DNA of 64,000 nucleotides from Macropodus opercularis. Its lineage: Eukaryota > Chordata > Actinopteri > Anabantiformes > Osphronemidae. Positions 45,301-59,500 of the stretch are shown here, one piece after another. A model generated the notes under the pieces. The model did not search any database and was not told the DNA's origin. It was given only the letters and a program-made list of their open reading frames with translations. Position 1 is the first letter of the stretch. The number at the start of each line of letters is the position of its first letter. The translations under genes were made by a program, and so were the position numbers. The stretch is from contig JAUCMP010000028.1 of assembly GCA_030770545.1 (NCBI GenBank), positions 13,411,501 through 13,475,500 of the forward strand. Direction: 5' to 3'.

Positions 45301-48300
45301 TGCCAATTGTAGAATTGGTGGTTCAATTGACTCAGTTCCTTAGGAGTCAGATCAGTCGTCAGCCATTCATTGAATCCGTGGTTCAAATGATTCTTACTGT
45401 GTTGCTTGTGTTTCGAAAGGAACAAAGCATTCGCCCACCAATCGGAGGATAGGTGTTTTTAATAACGCTTACTTTTATGTTTGAATTTGTCAAGGTACCG
45501 AGCAGTCATCGGTGGTTCCACTAACTCAGACTCCTTGACCTGAGTTACACAGGGAACCGAGCAGTTTTTCTCCAGCCATGGAATTGGTGGCTGAAATTCC
45601 TCTGACTCCATTCCTTCAGTTCCTTGCGTCACAGAGCAGTGGTCCACCAATTGTAGTGGACTATTGACTCTGACTCTTTTACTTGAGATCTTTAAGTTAC
45701 AGAGCACTTGTACACCAGTCATATGATTGGTGGTTCAATTGACTCTGACTCTTTTACTTGAGATCTTTAAGTTACAGAGCACTTGTACACCAGTCATATG
45801 ATTGGTGGTTCAATTGACTCTGACTCTCTTACTTGAGATCTTTAAGTTACAGAGCACTTGTACACCAGTCATATGATTGGTAGTTCAATTGACTCTGAAT
45901 CCTTAACCCGAACTCCTCGGGAGATAGAAGTGGTAGTTCAATTTACCCTTAATTCTTGAATTTAGTTCTTTTGAATACACAGCATTTGTCCACCAATCGT
46001 AAGTTTTGCGATTTCAATGACTATGTCTCTCTGAGGTGAGTTCCTCAGGAGACAATGCAGTTGTCCACAAATCATAGGTTTGGTGGTTCAATTGCCTCTG
46101 ACTTCTTGACCTGAGTTCTTCAGGAGACAGAACAGTTGTCTGCCAATTGTAGGATTGGTGGTTCAATTGACTCAGTTCCTTAGGAGTCAGATCAGTCGTC
46201 AGCCATTCATTGAATGCGTGGTTCAAATGATTCTTACTGTGTTGTTTGTGTTTCGAAAGGGACAAAGCATTCGCCCACCAATCGGAGGATAGGTGTTTTT
46301 AATAACGCTTACTTTTATGTTTGAATTTGTCAAGGTACCAAGCAGTCATCGGTGGTTCCACTAACTCAGACTTCTTGACCTGAGTTACACAGGGAACCGA
46401 GCAGTTTTTCTCCAGCCATGGAATTGGTGGCTGAAATGCCTCTGACTCCATTCCTTCAGTTCCTTGCGTCACAGAGCAGTGGTCCACCAATTGTAGTGGA
46501 CTATTGACTCTGACTCTTTTACTTGAGATCTTTAAGTTACAGAGCACTTGTACACCAGTCATATGATATGTGGTTCAATTGACTCTGACTCTTTTACTTG
46601 AGATCTTTAAGTTACAGAGCACTTGTACACCAGTCATATGATTGGTAGTTCAATTGACTCTGAATCCTTAACCCAAACTCCTCGGGAGATAGAAGTGGTA
46701 GTTCAATTTACCCTTAATTCTTGAATTTAGTTCTTTTGAATACATAGCATTTGTCCACCAATCGTAAGTTTTGCGATTTCAATGACTATGTCTCTCTGAG
46801 ATGAGTTCCTCAGGAGACAATGCAGTTGTCCACAAATCATAGGTTTGGTGGTTCAATTGCCTGACTTCTTGACCTGAGTTCTTCAGGAGACAGAACAGTT
46901 GTCTACCAATCGTAGGATTGGTGGTTCAATTGACTCAGTTCCTTAGGAGTCAGATCAGTCGTCAGCCATTCATTGAATCCGTGGTTTAAATGATTCTTAC
47001 TGTGTTGTTTGTGTTTCGAAAGGGACAAAGTTTTTGCCCACCAATCGGAGGATAGGTGTTTTTAATAACGCTTACTGTTTTATTTGAGTTTGTCAAGGTA
47101 CCGAGCAGTCATCGGTGGTTCCACTAACTCAGACTCCTTCACCTGAGTTGCACAGGGAACAGAGCAGTTTTTCTCCAGCCATGGAATTGGTGGCTGAAAT
47201 GCCTCTGACTCCATTCCTTCAGTTCCTCGCGTCACAGAGCAGTGGTCCACCAATTGTAGTGGACTATTGACTCTGACTCTTTTACTTGAGATTTTTAAGT
47301 TACAGAGCACTTGTACACCAGTCATATGATTGGTGGTTCAATTGACTCTGACTCTCTTACTTGAGATCTTTAAGTTACAGAGCACTTGTACACCAGTCAT
47401 ATGATTGGTAGTTCAATTGACTCTGAATCCTTAACCCGAACTCCTCGGGAGATAGAAGTGGTAGTTCAATTTACCCTTAATCTTGAATTTAGTTCTTTTG
47501 AATACACAGCATTTGTCCACCAATCGTAAGTTTTGCGATTTCAATGACTATGTCTCTCTGAGGTGAGTTCCTCAGGAGACAATGCAGTTGTCCACAAATC
47601 ATAGGTTTGGTGGGTTAATTGCCTCTGACTTCTTGACCTGAGTTCCTCAGGAGATAGAACAGTTGTCTGCCAATTGTAGAATTGGTGGTTCAATTGACTC
47701 AGTTCCTTAGGAGTCAGATCAGTCGTCAGCCATTCATTGAATCCGTGGTTCAAATGATTCTTACTGTGTTGCTTGTGTTTCGAAAGGAACAAAGCATTCG
47801 CCCACCAATCGGAGGATAGGTGTTTTTAATAACGCTTACTTTTATGTTTGAATTTGTCAAGGTACCGAGCAGTCATCGGTGGTTCCACTAACTCAGACTC
47901 CTTGACCTGAGTTACACAGGGAACCGAGCAGTTTTTCTCCAGCCATGGAATTGGTGGCTGAAATGCCTCTGACTCCATTCCTTCAGTTCCTTGCGTCACA
48001 GAGCAGTGGTCCACCAATTGTAGTGGACTATTGACTCTGACTCTTTTACTTGAGATCTTTAAGTTACAGAGCACTTGTACACCAGTCATATGATTGGTGG
48101 TTCAATTGACTCTGACTCTTTTACTTGAGATCTTTAAGTTACAGAGCACTTGTACACCAGTCATATGATTGGTAGTTCAATTGACTCTGAATCCTTAACC
48201 CAAACTCCTCGGGAGATAGAAGTGGTAGTTCAATTTACCCTTAATTCTTGAATTTAGTTCTTTTGAATACACAGCATTTGTCCACCAATCGTAAGTTTTG

Positions 48301-51300
48301 CGATTTCAATGACTATGTCTCTCTGAGGTGAGTTCCTCAGGAGACAATGCAGTTGTCCACAAATCATAGGTTTGGTGGTTCAATTGCCTCTGACTTCTTG
48401 ACCTGAGTTCTTCAGGAGACAGAACAGTTGTCTGCCAATTGTAGGATTGGTGGTTCAATTGACTCAGTTCCTTAGGAGTCAGATCAGTCGTCAGCCATTC
48501 ATTGAATCCGTGGTTCAAATGATTCTTACTGTGTTGTTTGTGTTTCGAAAGGGACAAAGCATTCGCCCACCAATCGGAGGATAGGTGTTTTTAATAACGC
48601 TTACTGTTTTATTTGAGTTTGTCAAGGTACCGAGCAGTCATCGGTGGTTCCACTAACTCAGACTCCTTCACCTGAGTTGCACAGGGAACAGAGCAGTTTT
48701 TCTCCAGCCATGGAATTGGTGGCTGAAATGCCTCTGACTCCATTCCTTCAGTTCCTCGCGTCACAGAGCAGTGGTCCACCAATTGTAGTGGACTATTGAC
48801 TCTGACTCTTTTACTTGAGATCTTTAAGTTACAGAGCACTTGTACACCAGTCATATGATTGGTGGTTCAATTGACTCTGACTCTTTTACTTGAGATCTTT
48901 AAGTTACAGAGCACTTGTACACCAGTCATATGATTGGTAGTTCAATTGACTCTGAATCCTTAACCCGAACTCCTCGGGAGATAGAAGTGGTAGTTCAATT
49001 TACCCTTAATCTTGAATTTAGTTCTTTTGAATACACAGCATTTGTCCACCAATCGTAAGTTTTGCGATTTCAATGACTATGTCTCTCTGAGGTGAGTTCC
49101 TCAGGACACAATGCAGTTGTCCACAAATCATAGGTTTAGTGGTTCAATTGCCTCTGACTTCTTGACCTGAGTTCCTCAGGAGACAGAACAGTTGTCTGCC
49201 AATTGTAGAATTGGTGGTTCAATTGACTCAGTTCCTTAGGAGTCAGATCAGTCGTCAGCCATTCATTGAATCCGTGGTTCAAATGATTCTTACTGTGTTG
49301 TTTGTGTTTCGAAAGGGACAAAGCATTCGCCCACCAATCGGAGGATAGGTGTTTTTAATAACGCTTACTTTTATGTTTGAATTTGTCAAGGTACCAAGCA
49401 GTCATCGGTGGTTCCACTAACTCAGACTTCTTGACCTGAGTTACACAGGGAACCGAGCAGTTTTTCTCCAGCCATGGAATTGGTGGCTGAAATGCCTCTG
49501 ACTCCATTCCTTCAGTTCCTCGCGTCACAGAGCAGTGGTCCACCAATCGTAGTGGACTATTGACTCTGACTCTTTAACTTGAGATCTTTAAGTTACAGAG
49601 CACTTGTACACCAGTCATATGATTGGTAGTTCAATTGACTCTGACTCTTTTACTTGAGATCTTTAAGTTACAGAGCACTTGTACACCAGTCATATGATTG
49701 GTAGTTCAATTGACTCTGAATCCTTAACCCGAACTCCTCGGGAGATAGAAGTGGTAGTTCAATTTACCCTTAATCTTGAATTTAGTTCTTTTGAATACAC
49801 AGCATTTGTCCACCAATCGTAAGTTTTGCGATTTCAATGACTATGTCTCTCTGAGGTGAGTTCCTCAGGAGACAATGCAGTTGTCCACAAATCATAGGTT
49901 TGGTGGGTTATTTGCCTCTGACTTCTTGACCTGAGTTCCTCAGGAGATAGAACAGTTGTCTGCCAATTGTAGAATTGGTGGTTCAATTGACTCAGTTCCT
50001 TAGGAGTCAGATCAGTCGTCAGCCATTCATTGTATCCGTGGTTCAAATGATTCTTACTGTGTTGTTTGTGTTTCGAAAGGGACAAAGCATTCGCCCACCA
50101 ATCGGAGGATAGGTGTTTTTAATAACGCTTACTTTTATGTTTGAATTTGTCAAGGTACCAAGCAGTCATCGGTGGTTCCACTAACTCAGACTTCTTGACC
50201 TGAGTTACACAGGGAACCGAGCAGTTTTTCTCCAGCCATGGAATTGGTGGCTGAAATGCCTCTGACTCCATTCCTTCAGTTCCTCGCGTCACAGAGCAGT
50301 GGTCCACCAATCGTAGTGGACTATTGACTCTGACTCTTTAACTTGAGATCTTTAAGTTACAGAGCACTTGTACACCAGTCATATGATTGGTAGTTCAATT
50401 GACTCTGACTCTTTTACTTGAGATCTTTAAGTTACAGAGCACTTGTACACCAGTCATATGATTGGTAGTTCAATTGACTCTGAATCCTTAACCCGAACTC
50501 CTCGGGAGATAGAAGTGGTAGTTCAATTTACCCTTAATCTTGAATTTAGTTCTTTTGAATACACAGCATTTGTCCACCAATCGTAAGTTTTGCGATTTCA
50601 ATGACTATGTCTCTCTGAGGTGAGTTCCTCAGGAGACAATGCAGTTGTCCACAAATCATAGGTTTGGTGGGTTATTTGCCTCTGACTTCTTGACCTGAGT
50701 TCCTCAGGAGATAGAACAGTTGTCTGCCAATTGTAGAATTGGTGGTTCAATTGACTCAGTTCCTTAGGAGTCAGATCAGTCGTCAGCCATTCATTGAATC
50801 CGTGGTTCAAATGATTCTTACTGTGTTGCTTGTGTTTCGAAAGGAACAAAGCATTCGCCCACCAATCGGAGGATAGGTGTTTTTAATAACGCTTACTTTT
50901 ATGTTTGAATTTGTCAAGGTACCGAGCAGTCATCGGTGGTTCCACTAACTCAGACTCCTTGACCTGAGTTACACAGGGAACCGAGCAGTTTTTCTCCAGC
51001 CATGGAATTGGTGGCTGAAATGCCTCTGACTCCATTCCTTCAGTTCCTTGCGTCACAGAGCAGTGGTCCACCAATTGTAGTGGACTATTGACTCTGACTC
51101 TTTTACTTGAGATCTTTAAGTTACAGAGCACTTGTACACCAGTCATATGATTGGTGGTTCAATTGACTCTGACTCCGTAACCCGAACTCCTCGGGAGATA
51201 GAAGTGGTAGTTCAATCTACCCTTAATTCTTGAATTTAGTTCTTTTGAATACACAGCATTTGTCCACCAATCGTAAGTTTTGCGATTTCAATGACTATGT

Positions 51301-53199
51301 CTCTCTGAGGTGAGTTCCTCAGGAGACAATGCAGTTGTCCACAAATCATAGGTTTGATGGTTCAATTGCCTCTGACTTCTTGACCTGAGTTCTTCAGGAG
51401 ACAGAACAGTTGTCTGCCAATCGTAGGATTGGTGGTTCAATTGACTCAGTTCCTTAGGAGTCAGATCAGTCGTCAGCCATTCATTGAATCTGTGGTTCAA
51501 ATGATTCTTACTTTGTTGTTTGTGTTCCGAAAGGGACAAAGCATTCGCCCACCAATCGGAGGATAGGTGTTTTTAATAACGCTTACTGTTTTATTTGAGT
51601 TTGTCAAGGTACCGAGCAGTCATCGGTGGTTCCACTAACTCAGACTCCTTCACCTGAGTTGCACAGGGAACAGAGCAGTTTTTCTCCAGCCATGGAATTG
51701 GTGGCTGAAATGCCTCTGACTCCATTCCTTCAGTTCCTCACGTCTCAGAGCTGTGGTCCACCAATCGTAGTGGACTATTGACTCTGACTCTTTTACTTGA
51801 GATCTTTAAGTTACAGAGCACTTGTACACCAGTCATATGATTGGTGGTTCAATTGACTGACTCTTTTACTTGAGATCTTTAAGTTACAGAGCACTTGTAC
51901 ACCAGTCATATGATTGGTAGTTCAATTGACTCTGAATCCTTAACCCGAACTCCTCGGGAGATAGAAGTGGTAGTTCAATTTACCCTTAATCTTGAATTTA
52001 GTTCTTTTGAATACACAGCATTTGTCCACCAATCGTAAGTTTTGCGATTTCAATGACTATGTCTCTCTGAGGTGAGTTCCTCAGGAGACAATGCAGTTGT
52101 CCACAAATCATAGGTTTGGTGGGTTATTTGCCTCTGACTTCTTGACCTGAGTTCCTCAGGAGATAGAACAGTTGTCTGCCAATTGTAGAATTGGTGGTTC
52201 AATTGACTCAGTTCCTTAGGAGTCAGATCAGTCGTCAGCCATTCATTGAATCCGTGGTTCAAATGATTCTTACTGTGTTGCTTGTGTTTCGAAAGGAACA
52301 AAGCATTCGCCCACCAATCGGAGGATAGGTGTTTTTAATAACGCTTACTTTTATGTTTGAATTTGTCAAGGTACCGAGCAGTCATCGGTGGTTCCACTAA
52401 CTCAGACTCCTTGACCTGAGTTACACAGGGAACCGAGCAGTTTTTCTCCAGCCATGGAATTGGTGGCTGAAATGCCTCTGACTCCATTCCTTCAGTTCCT
52501 TGCGTCACAGAGCAGTGGTCCACCAATTGTAGTGGACTATTGACTCTGACTCTTTTACTTGAGATCTTTAAGTTACAGAGCACTTGTACACCAGTCATAT
52601 GATTGGTGGTTCAATTGACTCTGACTCCGTAACCCGAACTCCTCGGGAGATAGAAGTGGTAGTTCAATTTACCCTTAATCTTGAATTTAGTTCTTTTGAA
52701 TACACAGCATTTGTCCACCAATCGTAAGTTTTGCGATTTCAATGACTATGTCTCTCTGAGGTGAGTTCCTCAGGAGACAATGCAGTTGTCCACAAATCAT
52801 AGGTTTGATGGTTCAATTGCCTCTGACTTCTTGACCTGAGTTCTTCAGGAGACAGAACAGTTGTCTGCCAATCGTAGGATTGGTGGTTCAATTGACTCAG
52901 TTCCTTAGGAGTCAGATCAGTCGTCAGCCATTCATTGAATCTGTGGTTCAAATGATTCTTACTTTGTTGTTTGTGTTCCGAAAGGGACAAAGCATTCGCC
53001 CACCAATCGGAGGATAGGTGTTTTTAATAACGCTTACTGTTTTATTTGAGTTTGTCAAGGTACCAAGCAGTCATCGGTGGTTCCACTAACTCAGACTCCT
53101 TGACCTGAGTTACACATGAAACCGAGCAGTTTTTCTCCAGCCATGGAATTGGTGGCTGAAATGCCTCTGACTCCATTCCTTCAGTTCTTCGCGTCACAG

Positions 53200-56100
53200 A
53201 GCAGTGGTCCACCAATCGTAGTGGACTATTGACTCTGACTCTTTTACTTGAGATCTTTAAGTTACAGAGCACTTGTACACCAGTCACATGATTGGTGGTT
53301 CAATTGACTTTGAATCCTTAATCCTATCTCCTCGGGAGATAGAAGTGGTAGTTTGGTTTACCCCTAATTCTTGAATTTAGTTCTTTTGAATACACAGCAT
53401 TTGTCCACCAATCGTAAGTTTTGCGATTTCAATGACTATGTCTCTCTGAGGTGAGTTCCTCAGGAGACAATGCAGTTGTCCACAAATCATAGGTTTGGTG
53501 GTTCAATTGCCTCTGACTCTTTTACTTGAGATCTTTAAGTTACAGAGCACTTGTACACCAGTCATATGATTGGTAGTTCAATTGACTCTGAATCCTTAAC
53601 CCGAACTCCTCGGGAGATAGAAGTGGTAGTTCAATTTACCCTTAAACTTGAATTTAGTTCTTTTGAATACACAGCATTTGTCCACCAATCGTAAGTTTTG
53701 CGATTTCAATGACTATGTCTCTCTGAGGTGAGTTCCTCAGGAGACAATGCAGTTGTCCACAAATCATAGGTTTGGTGGGTTAATTGCCTCTGACTTCTTG
53801 ACCTGAGTTCCTCAGGAGATAGAACAGTTGTCTGCCAATTGTAGAATTGGTGGTTCAATTGACTCAGTTCCTTAGGAGTCAGATCAGTCGTCAGCCATTC
53901 ATTGAATCCGTGGTTCAAATGATTCTTACTGTGTTGCTTGTGTTTCGAAAGGAACAAAGCATTCGCCCACCAATCGGAGGATAGGTGTTTTTAATAACGC
54001 TTACTTTTATGTTTGAATTTGTCAAGGTACCGAGCAGTCATCGGTGGTTCCACTAACTCAGACTCCTTGACCTGAGTTACACAGGGAACCGAGCAGTTTT
54101 TCTCCAGCCATGGAATTGGTGGCTGAAATGCCTCTGACTCCATTCCTTCAGTTCCTTGCGTCACAGAGCAGTGGTCCACCAATTGTAGTGGACTATTGAC
54201 TCTGACTCTTTTACTTGAGATCTTTAAGTTACAGAGCACTTGTACACCAGTCATATGATTGGTGGTTCAATTGACTCTGACTCTTTTACTTGAGATCTTT
54301 AAGTTACAGAGCACTTGTACACCAGTCACATGATTGGTGGTTCAATTGACTCTTACTCTTTTACTTGAGATCTTTAAGTTACAGAGCACTTGTACACCAG
54401 TCATATGATTGGTGGTTCAATTGACTCTGACTCTCTTACTTGAGATCTTTAAGTTACAGAGCACTTGTACACCAGTCATATGATTGGTAGTTCAATTGAC
54501 TCTGAATCCTTAACCCAAACTCCTCGGGAGATAGAAGTGGTAGTTCAATTTACCCTTAATTCTTGAATTTAGTTCTTTTGAATACACAGCATTTGTCCAC
54601 CAATCGTAATCTTTGCGATTTCAATGACTATGTCTCTCTGAGGTGAGTTCCTCAGGAGACAATGCAGTTGTCCACAAATTATAGGTTTGGTGGTTCAATT
54701 GCCTCTGACTTCTTGACCTGAGTTCTTCAGGAGACAGAACAGTTGTCTGCCAATTGTAGGATTGGTGGTTCAATTGACTCAGTTCCTTAGGAGTCAGATC
54801 AGTCGTCAGCCATTCATTGAATCCGTGGTTCAAATGATTCTTACTGTGTTGTTTGTGTTTCGAAAGGGACAAAGCATTCGCCCACCAATCGGAGGATAGG
54901 TGTTTTTAATAACGCTTACTTTTATGTTTGAATTTGTCAAGGTACCAAGCAGTCATCGGTGGTTCCACTAACTCAGACTTCTTGACCTGAGTTACACAGG
55001 GAACCGAGCAGTTTTTCTCCAGCCATGGAATTGGTGGCTGAAATGCCTCTGACTCCATTCCTTCAGTTCCTCGCGTCACAGAGCAGTGGTCCACCAATCG
55101 TAGTGGACTATTGACTCTGACTCTTTAACTTGAGATCTTTAAGTTACAGAGCACTTGTACACCAGTCATATGATTGGTAGTTCAATTGACTCTGAATCCT
55201 TAACCCAAACTCCTCGGGAGATAGAAGTGGTAGTTCAATTTACCCTTAATTCTTGAATTTAGTTCTTTTGAATACACAGCATTTGTCCACCAATCGTAAG
55301 TTTTGCGATTTCAATGACTATGTCTCTCTGAGGTGAGTTCCTCAGGAGACAATGCAGTTGTCCACAAATCATAGGTTTGGTGGTTCAATTGCCTCTGACT
55401 TCTTGACCTGAGTTCTTCAGGAGACAGAACAGTTGTCTGCCAATTGTAGGATTGGTGGTTCAATTGACTCAGTTCCTTAGGAGTCAGATCAGTCGTCAGC
55501 CATTCATTGAATGCGTGGTTCAAATGATTCTTACTGTGTTGTTTGTGTTTCGAAAGGGACAAAGCATTCGCCCACCAATCGGAGGATAGGTGTTTTTAAT
55601 AACGCTTACTTTTATGTTTGAATTTGTCAAGGTACCAAGCAGTCATCGGTGGTTCCACTAACTCAGACTTCTTGACCTGAGTTACACAGGGAACCGAGCA
55701 GTTTTTCTCCAGCCATGGAATTGGTGGCTGAAATGCCTCTGACTCCATTCCTTCAGTTCCTCGCGTCACAGAGCAGTGGTCCACCAATCGTAGTGGACTA
55801 TTGACTCTGACTCTTTTACTTGAGATCTTTAAGTTACAGAGCATTTGTACACCAGTCATATGATTGGTAGTTCAATTGACTCTGAATCCTTAACCCGAAC
55901 TCCTCGGGAGATAGAAGTGGTAGTTCAATTTACCCTTAATCTTGAATTTAGTTCTTTTGAATACACAGCATTTGTCCACCAATCGTAAGTTTTGCGATTT
56001 CAATGACTATGTCTCTCTGAGGTGAGTTCCTCAGGACACAATGCAGTTGTCCACAAATCATAGGTTTGGTGGTTCAATTGCCTCTGACTTCTTGACCTGA

Positions 56101-59100
56101 GTTCCTCAGGAGACAGAACAGTTGTCTGCCAATTGTAGAATTGGTGGTTCAATTGACTCAGTTCCTTAGGAGTCAGATCAGTCGTCAGCCATTCATTGAA
56201 TCCGTGGTTCAAATGATTCTTACTGTGTTGCTTGTGTTTCGAAAGGGACAAAGCATTCGCCCACCAATCGGAGGATAGGTGTTTTTAATAACGCTTACTT
56301 TTATGTTTGAATTTGTCAAGGTACCAAGCAGTCATCGGTGGTTCCACTAACTCAGACTCCTTGACCTGAGTTACACATGAAACCGAGCAGTTTTTCTCCA
56401 GCCATGGAATTGGTGGCTGAAATGCCTCTGACTCCATTCCTTCAGTTCTTCGCGTCACAGAGCAGTGGTCCACCAATCGTAGTGGACTATTGACTCTGAC
56501 TCTTTTACTTGAGATCTTTAAGTTACAGAGCACTTGTACACCAGTCACATGATTGGTGGTTCAATTGACTTTGAATCCTTAATCCTATCTCCTCGGGAGA
56601 TAGAAGTGGTAGTTTGGTTTACCCCTAATTCTTGAATTTAGTTCTTTTGAATACACAGCATTTGTCCACCAATCGTAAGTTTTGCGATTTCAATGACTAT
56701 GTCTCTCTGAGGTGAGTTCCTCAGGAGACAATGCAGTTGTCCACAAATCATAGGTTTGGTGGTTCAATTGCCTCTGACTCTTTTACTTGAGATCTTTAAG
56801 TTACAGAGCACTTGTACACCAGTCATATGATTGGTAGTTCAATTGACTCTGAATCCTTAACCCGAACTCCTCGGGAGATAGAAGTGGTAGTTCAATTTAC
56901 CCTTAAACTTGAATTTAGTTCTTTTGAATACACAGCATTTGTCCACCAATCGTAAGTTTTGCGATTTCAATGACTATGTCTCTCTGAGGTGAGTTCCTCA
57001 GGAGACAATGCAGTTGTCCACAAATCATAGGTTTGGTGGGTTAATTGCCTCTGACTTCTTGACCTGAGTTCCTCAGGAGATAGAACAGTTGTCTGCCAAT
57101 TGTAGAATTGGTGGTTCAATTGACTCAGTTCCTTAGGAGTCAGATCAGTCGTCAGCCATTCATTGAATCCGTGGTTCAAATGATTCTTACTGTGTTGCTT
57201 GTGTTTCGAAAGTAACAAAGCATTCGCCCACCAATCGGAGGATAGGTGTTTTTAATAACGCTTACTTTTATGTTTGAATTTGTCAAGGTACCGAGCAGTC
57301 ATCGGTGGTTCCACTAACTCAGACTCCTTGACCTGAGTTACACAGGGAACCGAGCAGTTTTTCTCCAGCCATGGAATTGGTGGCTGAAATGCCTCTGACT
57401 CCATTCCTTCAGTTCCTTGCGTCACAGAGCAGTGGTCCACCAATTGTAGTGGACTATTGACTCTGACTCTTTTACTTGAGATCTTTAAGTTACAGAGCAC
57501 TTGTACACCAGTCATATGATTGGTGGTTCAATTGACTCTGACTCTTTTACTTGAGATCTTTAAGTTACAGAGCACTTGTACACCAGTCATATGATTGGTG
57601 GTTCAATTGACTCTTACTCTTTTACTTGAGATCTTTAAGTTACAGAGCACTTGTACACCAGTCATATGATTGGTGGTTCAATTGACTCTGACTCTCTTAC
57701 TTGAGATCTTTAAGTTACAGAGCACTTGTACACCAGTCATATGATTGGTAGTTCAATTGACTCTGAATCCTTAACCCAAACTCCTCGGGAGATAGAAGTG
57801 GTAGTTCAATTTACCCTTAATTCTTGAATTTAGTTCTTTTGAATACACAGCATTTGTCCACCAATCGTAAGTTTTGCGATTTCAATGACTATGTCTCTCT
57901 GAGGTGAGTTCCTCAGGAGACAATGCAGTTGTCCACAAATTATAGGTTTGGTGGTTCAATTGCCTCTGACTTCTTGACCTGAGTTCTTCAGGAGACAGAA
58001 CAGTTGTCTGCCAATTGTAGGATTGGTGGTTCAATTGACTCAGTTCCTTAGGAGTCAGATCAGTCGTCAGCCATTCATTGAATCCGTGGTTCAAATGATT
58101 CTTACTGTGTTGTTTGTGTTTCGAAAGGGACAAAGCATTCGCCCACCAATCGGAGGATAGGTGTTTTTAATAACGCTTACTTTTATGTTTGAATTTGTCA
58201 AGGTACCAAGCAGTCATCGGTGGTTCCACTAACTCAGACTTCTTGACCTGAGTTACACAGGGAACCGAGCAGTTTTTCTCCAGCCATGGAATTGGTGGCT
58301 GAAATGCCTCTGACTCCATTCCTTCAGTTCCTCGCGTCACAGAGCAGTGGTCCACCAATCGTAGTGGACTATTGACTCTGACTCTTTAACTTGAGATCTT
58401 TAAGTTACAGAGCACTTGTACACCAGTCATATGATTGGTAGTTCAATTGACTCTGAATCCTTAACCCAAACTCCTCGGGAGATAGAAGTGGTAGTTCAAT
58501 TTACCCTTAATTCTTGAATTTAGTTCTTTTGAATACACAGCATTTGTCCACCAATCGTAAGTTTTGCGATTTCAATGACTATGTCTCTCTGAGGTGAGTT
58601 CCTCAGGAGACAATGCAGTTGTCCACAAATCATAGGTTTGGTGGTTTAATTGCCTTTGACTTCTTGACCTGAGTTCTTCAGGAGACAGAACAGTTGTCTG
58701 CCAATTGTAGGATTGGTGGTTCAATTGACTCAGTTCCTTAGGAGTCAGATCAGTCGTCAGCCATTCATTGAATCCGTGGTTCAAATGATTCTTACTGTGT
58801 TGTTTGTGTTTCGAAAGGGACAAAGCATTCGCCCACCAATCGGAGGATAGGTGTTTTTAATAACGCTTACTTTTATGTTTGAATTTGTCAAGGTACCAAG
58901 CAGTCATCGGTGGTTCCACTAACTCAGACTTCTTGACCTGAGTTACACAGGGAACCGAGCAGTTTTTCTCCAGCCATGGAATTGGTGGCTGAAATGCCTC
59001 TGACTCCATTCCTTCAGTTCCTCGCGTCACAGAGCAGTGGTCCACCAATCGTAGTGGACTATTGACTCTGACTCTTTTACTTGAGATCTTTAAGTTACAG

Positions 59101-59500
59101 AGCACTTGTACACCAGTCATATGATTGGTAGTTCAATTGACTCTGAATCCTTAACCCGAACTCCTCGGGAGATAGAAGTGGTAGTTCAATTTACCCTTAA
59201 TCTTGAATTTAGTTCTTTTGAATACACAGCATTTGTCCACCAATCGTAAGTTTTGCGATTTCAATAACTATGTCTCTCTGAGGTGAGTTCCTCAGGACAC
59301 AATGCAGTTGTCCACAAATCATAGGTTTAGTGGTTCAATTGCCTCTGACTTCTTGACCTGAGTTCCTCAGGAGACAGAACAGTTGTCTGCCAATTGTAGA
59401 ATTGGTGGTTCAATTGACTCAGTTCCTTAGGAGTCAGATCAGTCGTCAGCCATTCATTGAATCCGTGGTTTAAATGATTCTTACTGTGTTGTTTGTGTTT
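53200..59500. repeat. Second-level duplication with 3,261-bp period
   Basis: Points at 53,706, 53,991, 54,621, 54,906, 55,311 and 55,596 recur 3,261 bases later. Small differences exist (57,213 has AGTAAC where 53,952 has AGGAAC), so it is slightly older than, or less exact than, the 9,988-bp event. Block edges are approximate. Confidence 0.8.
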
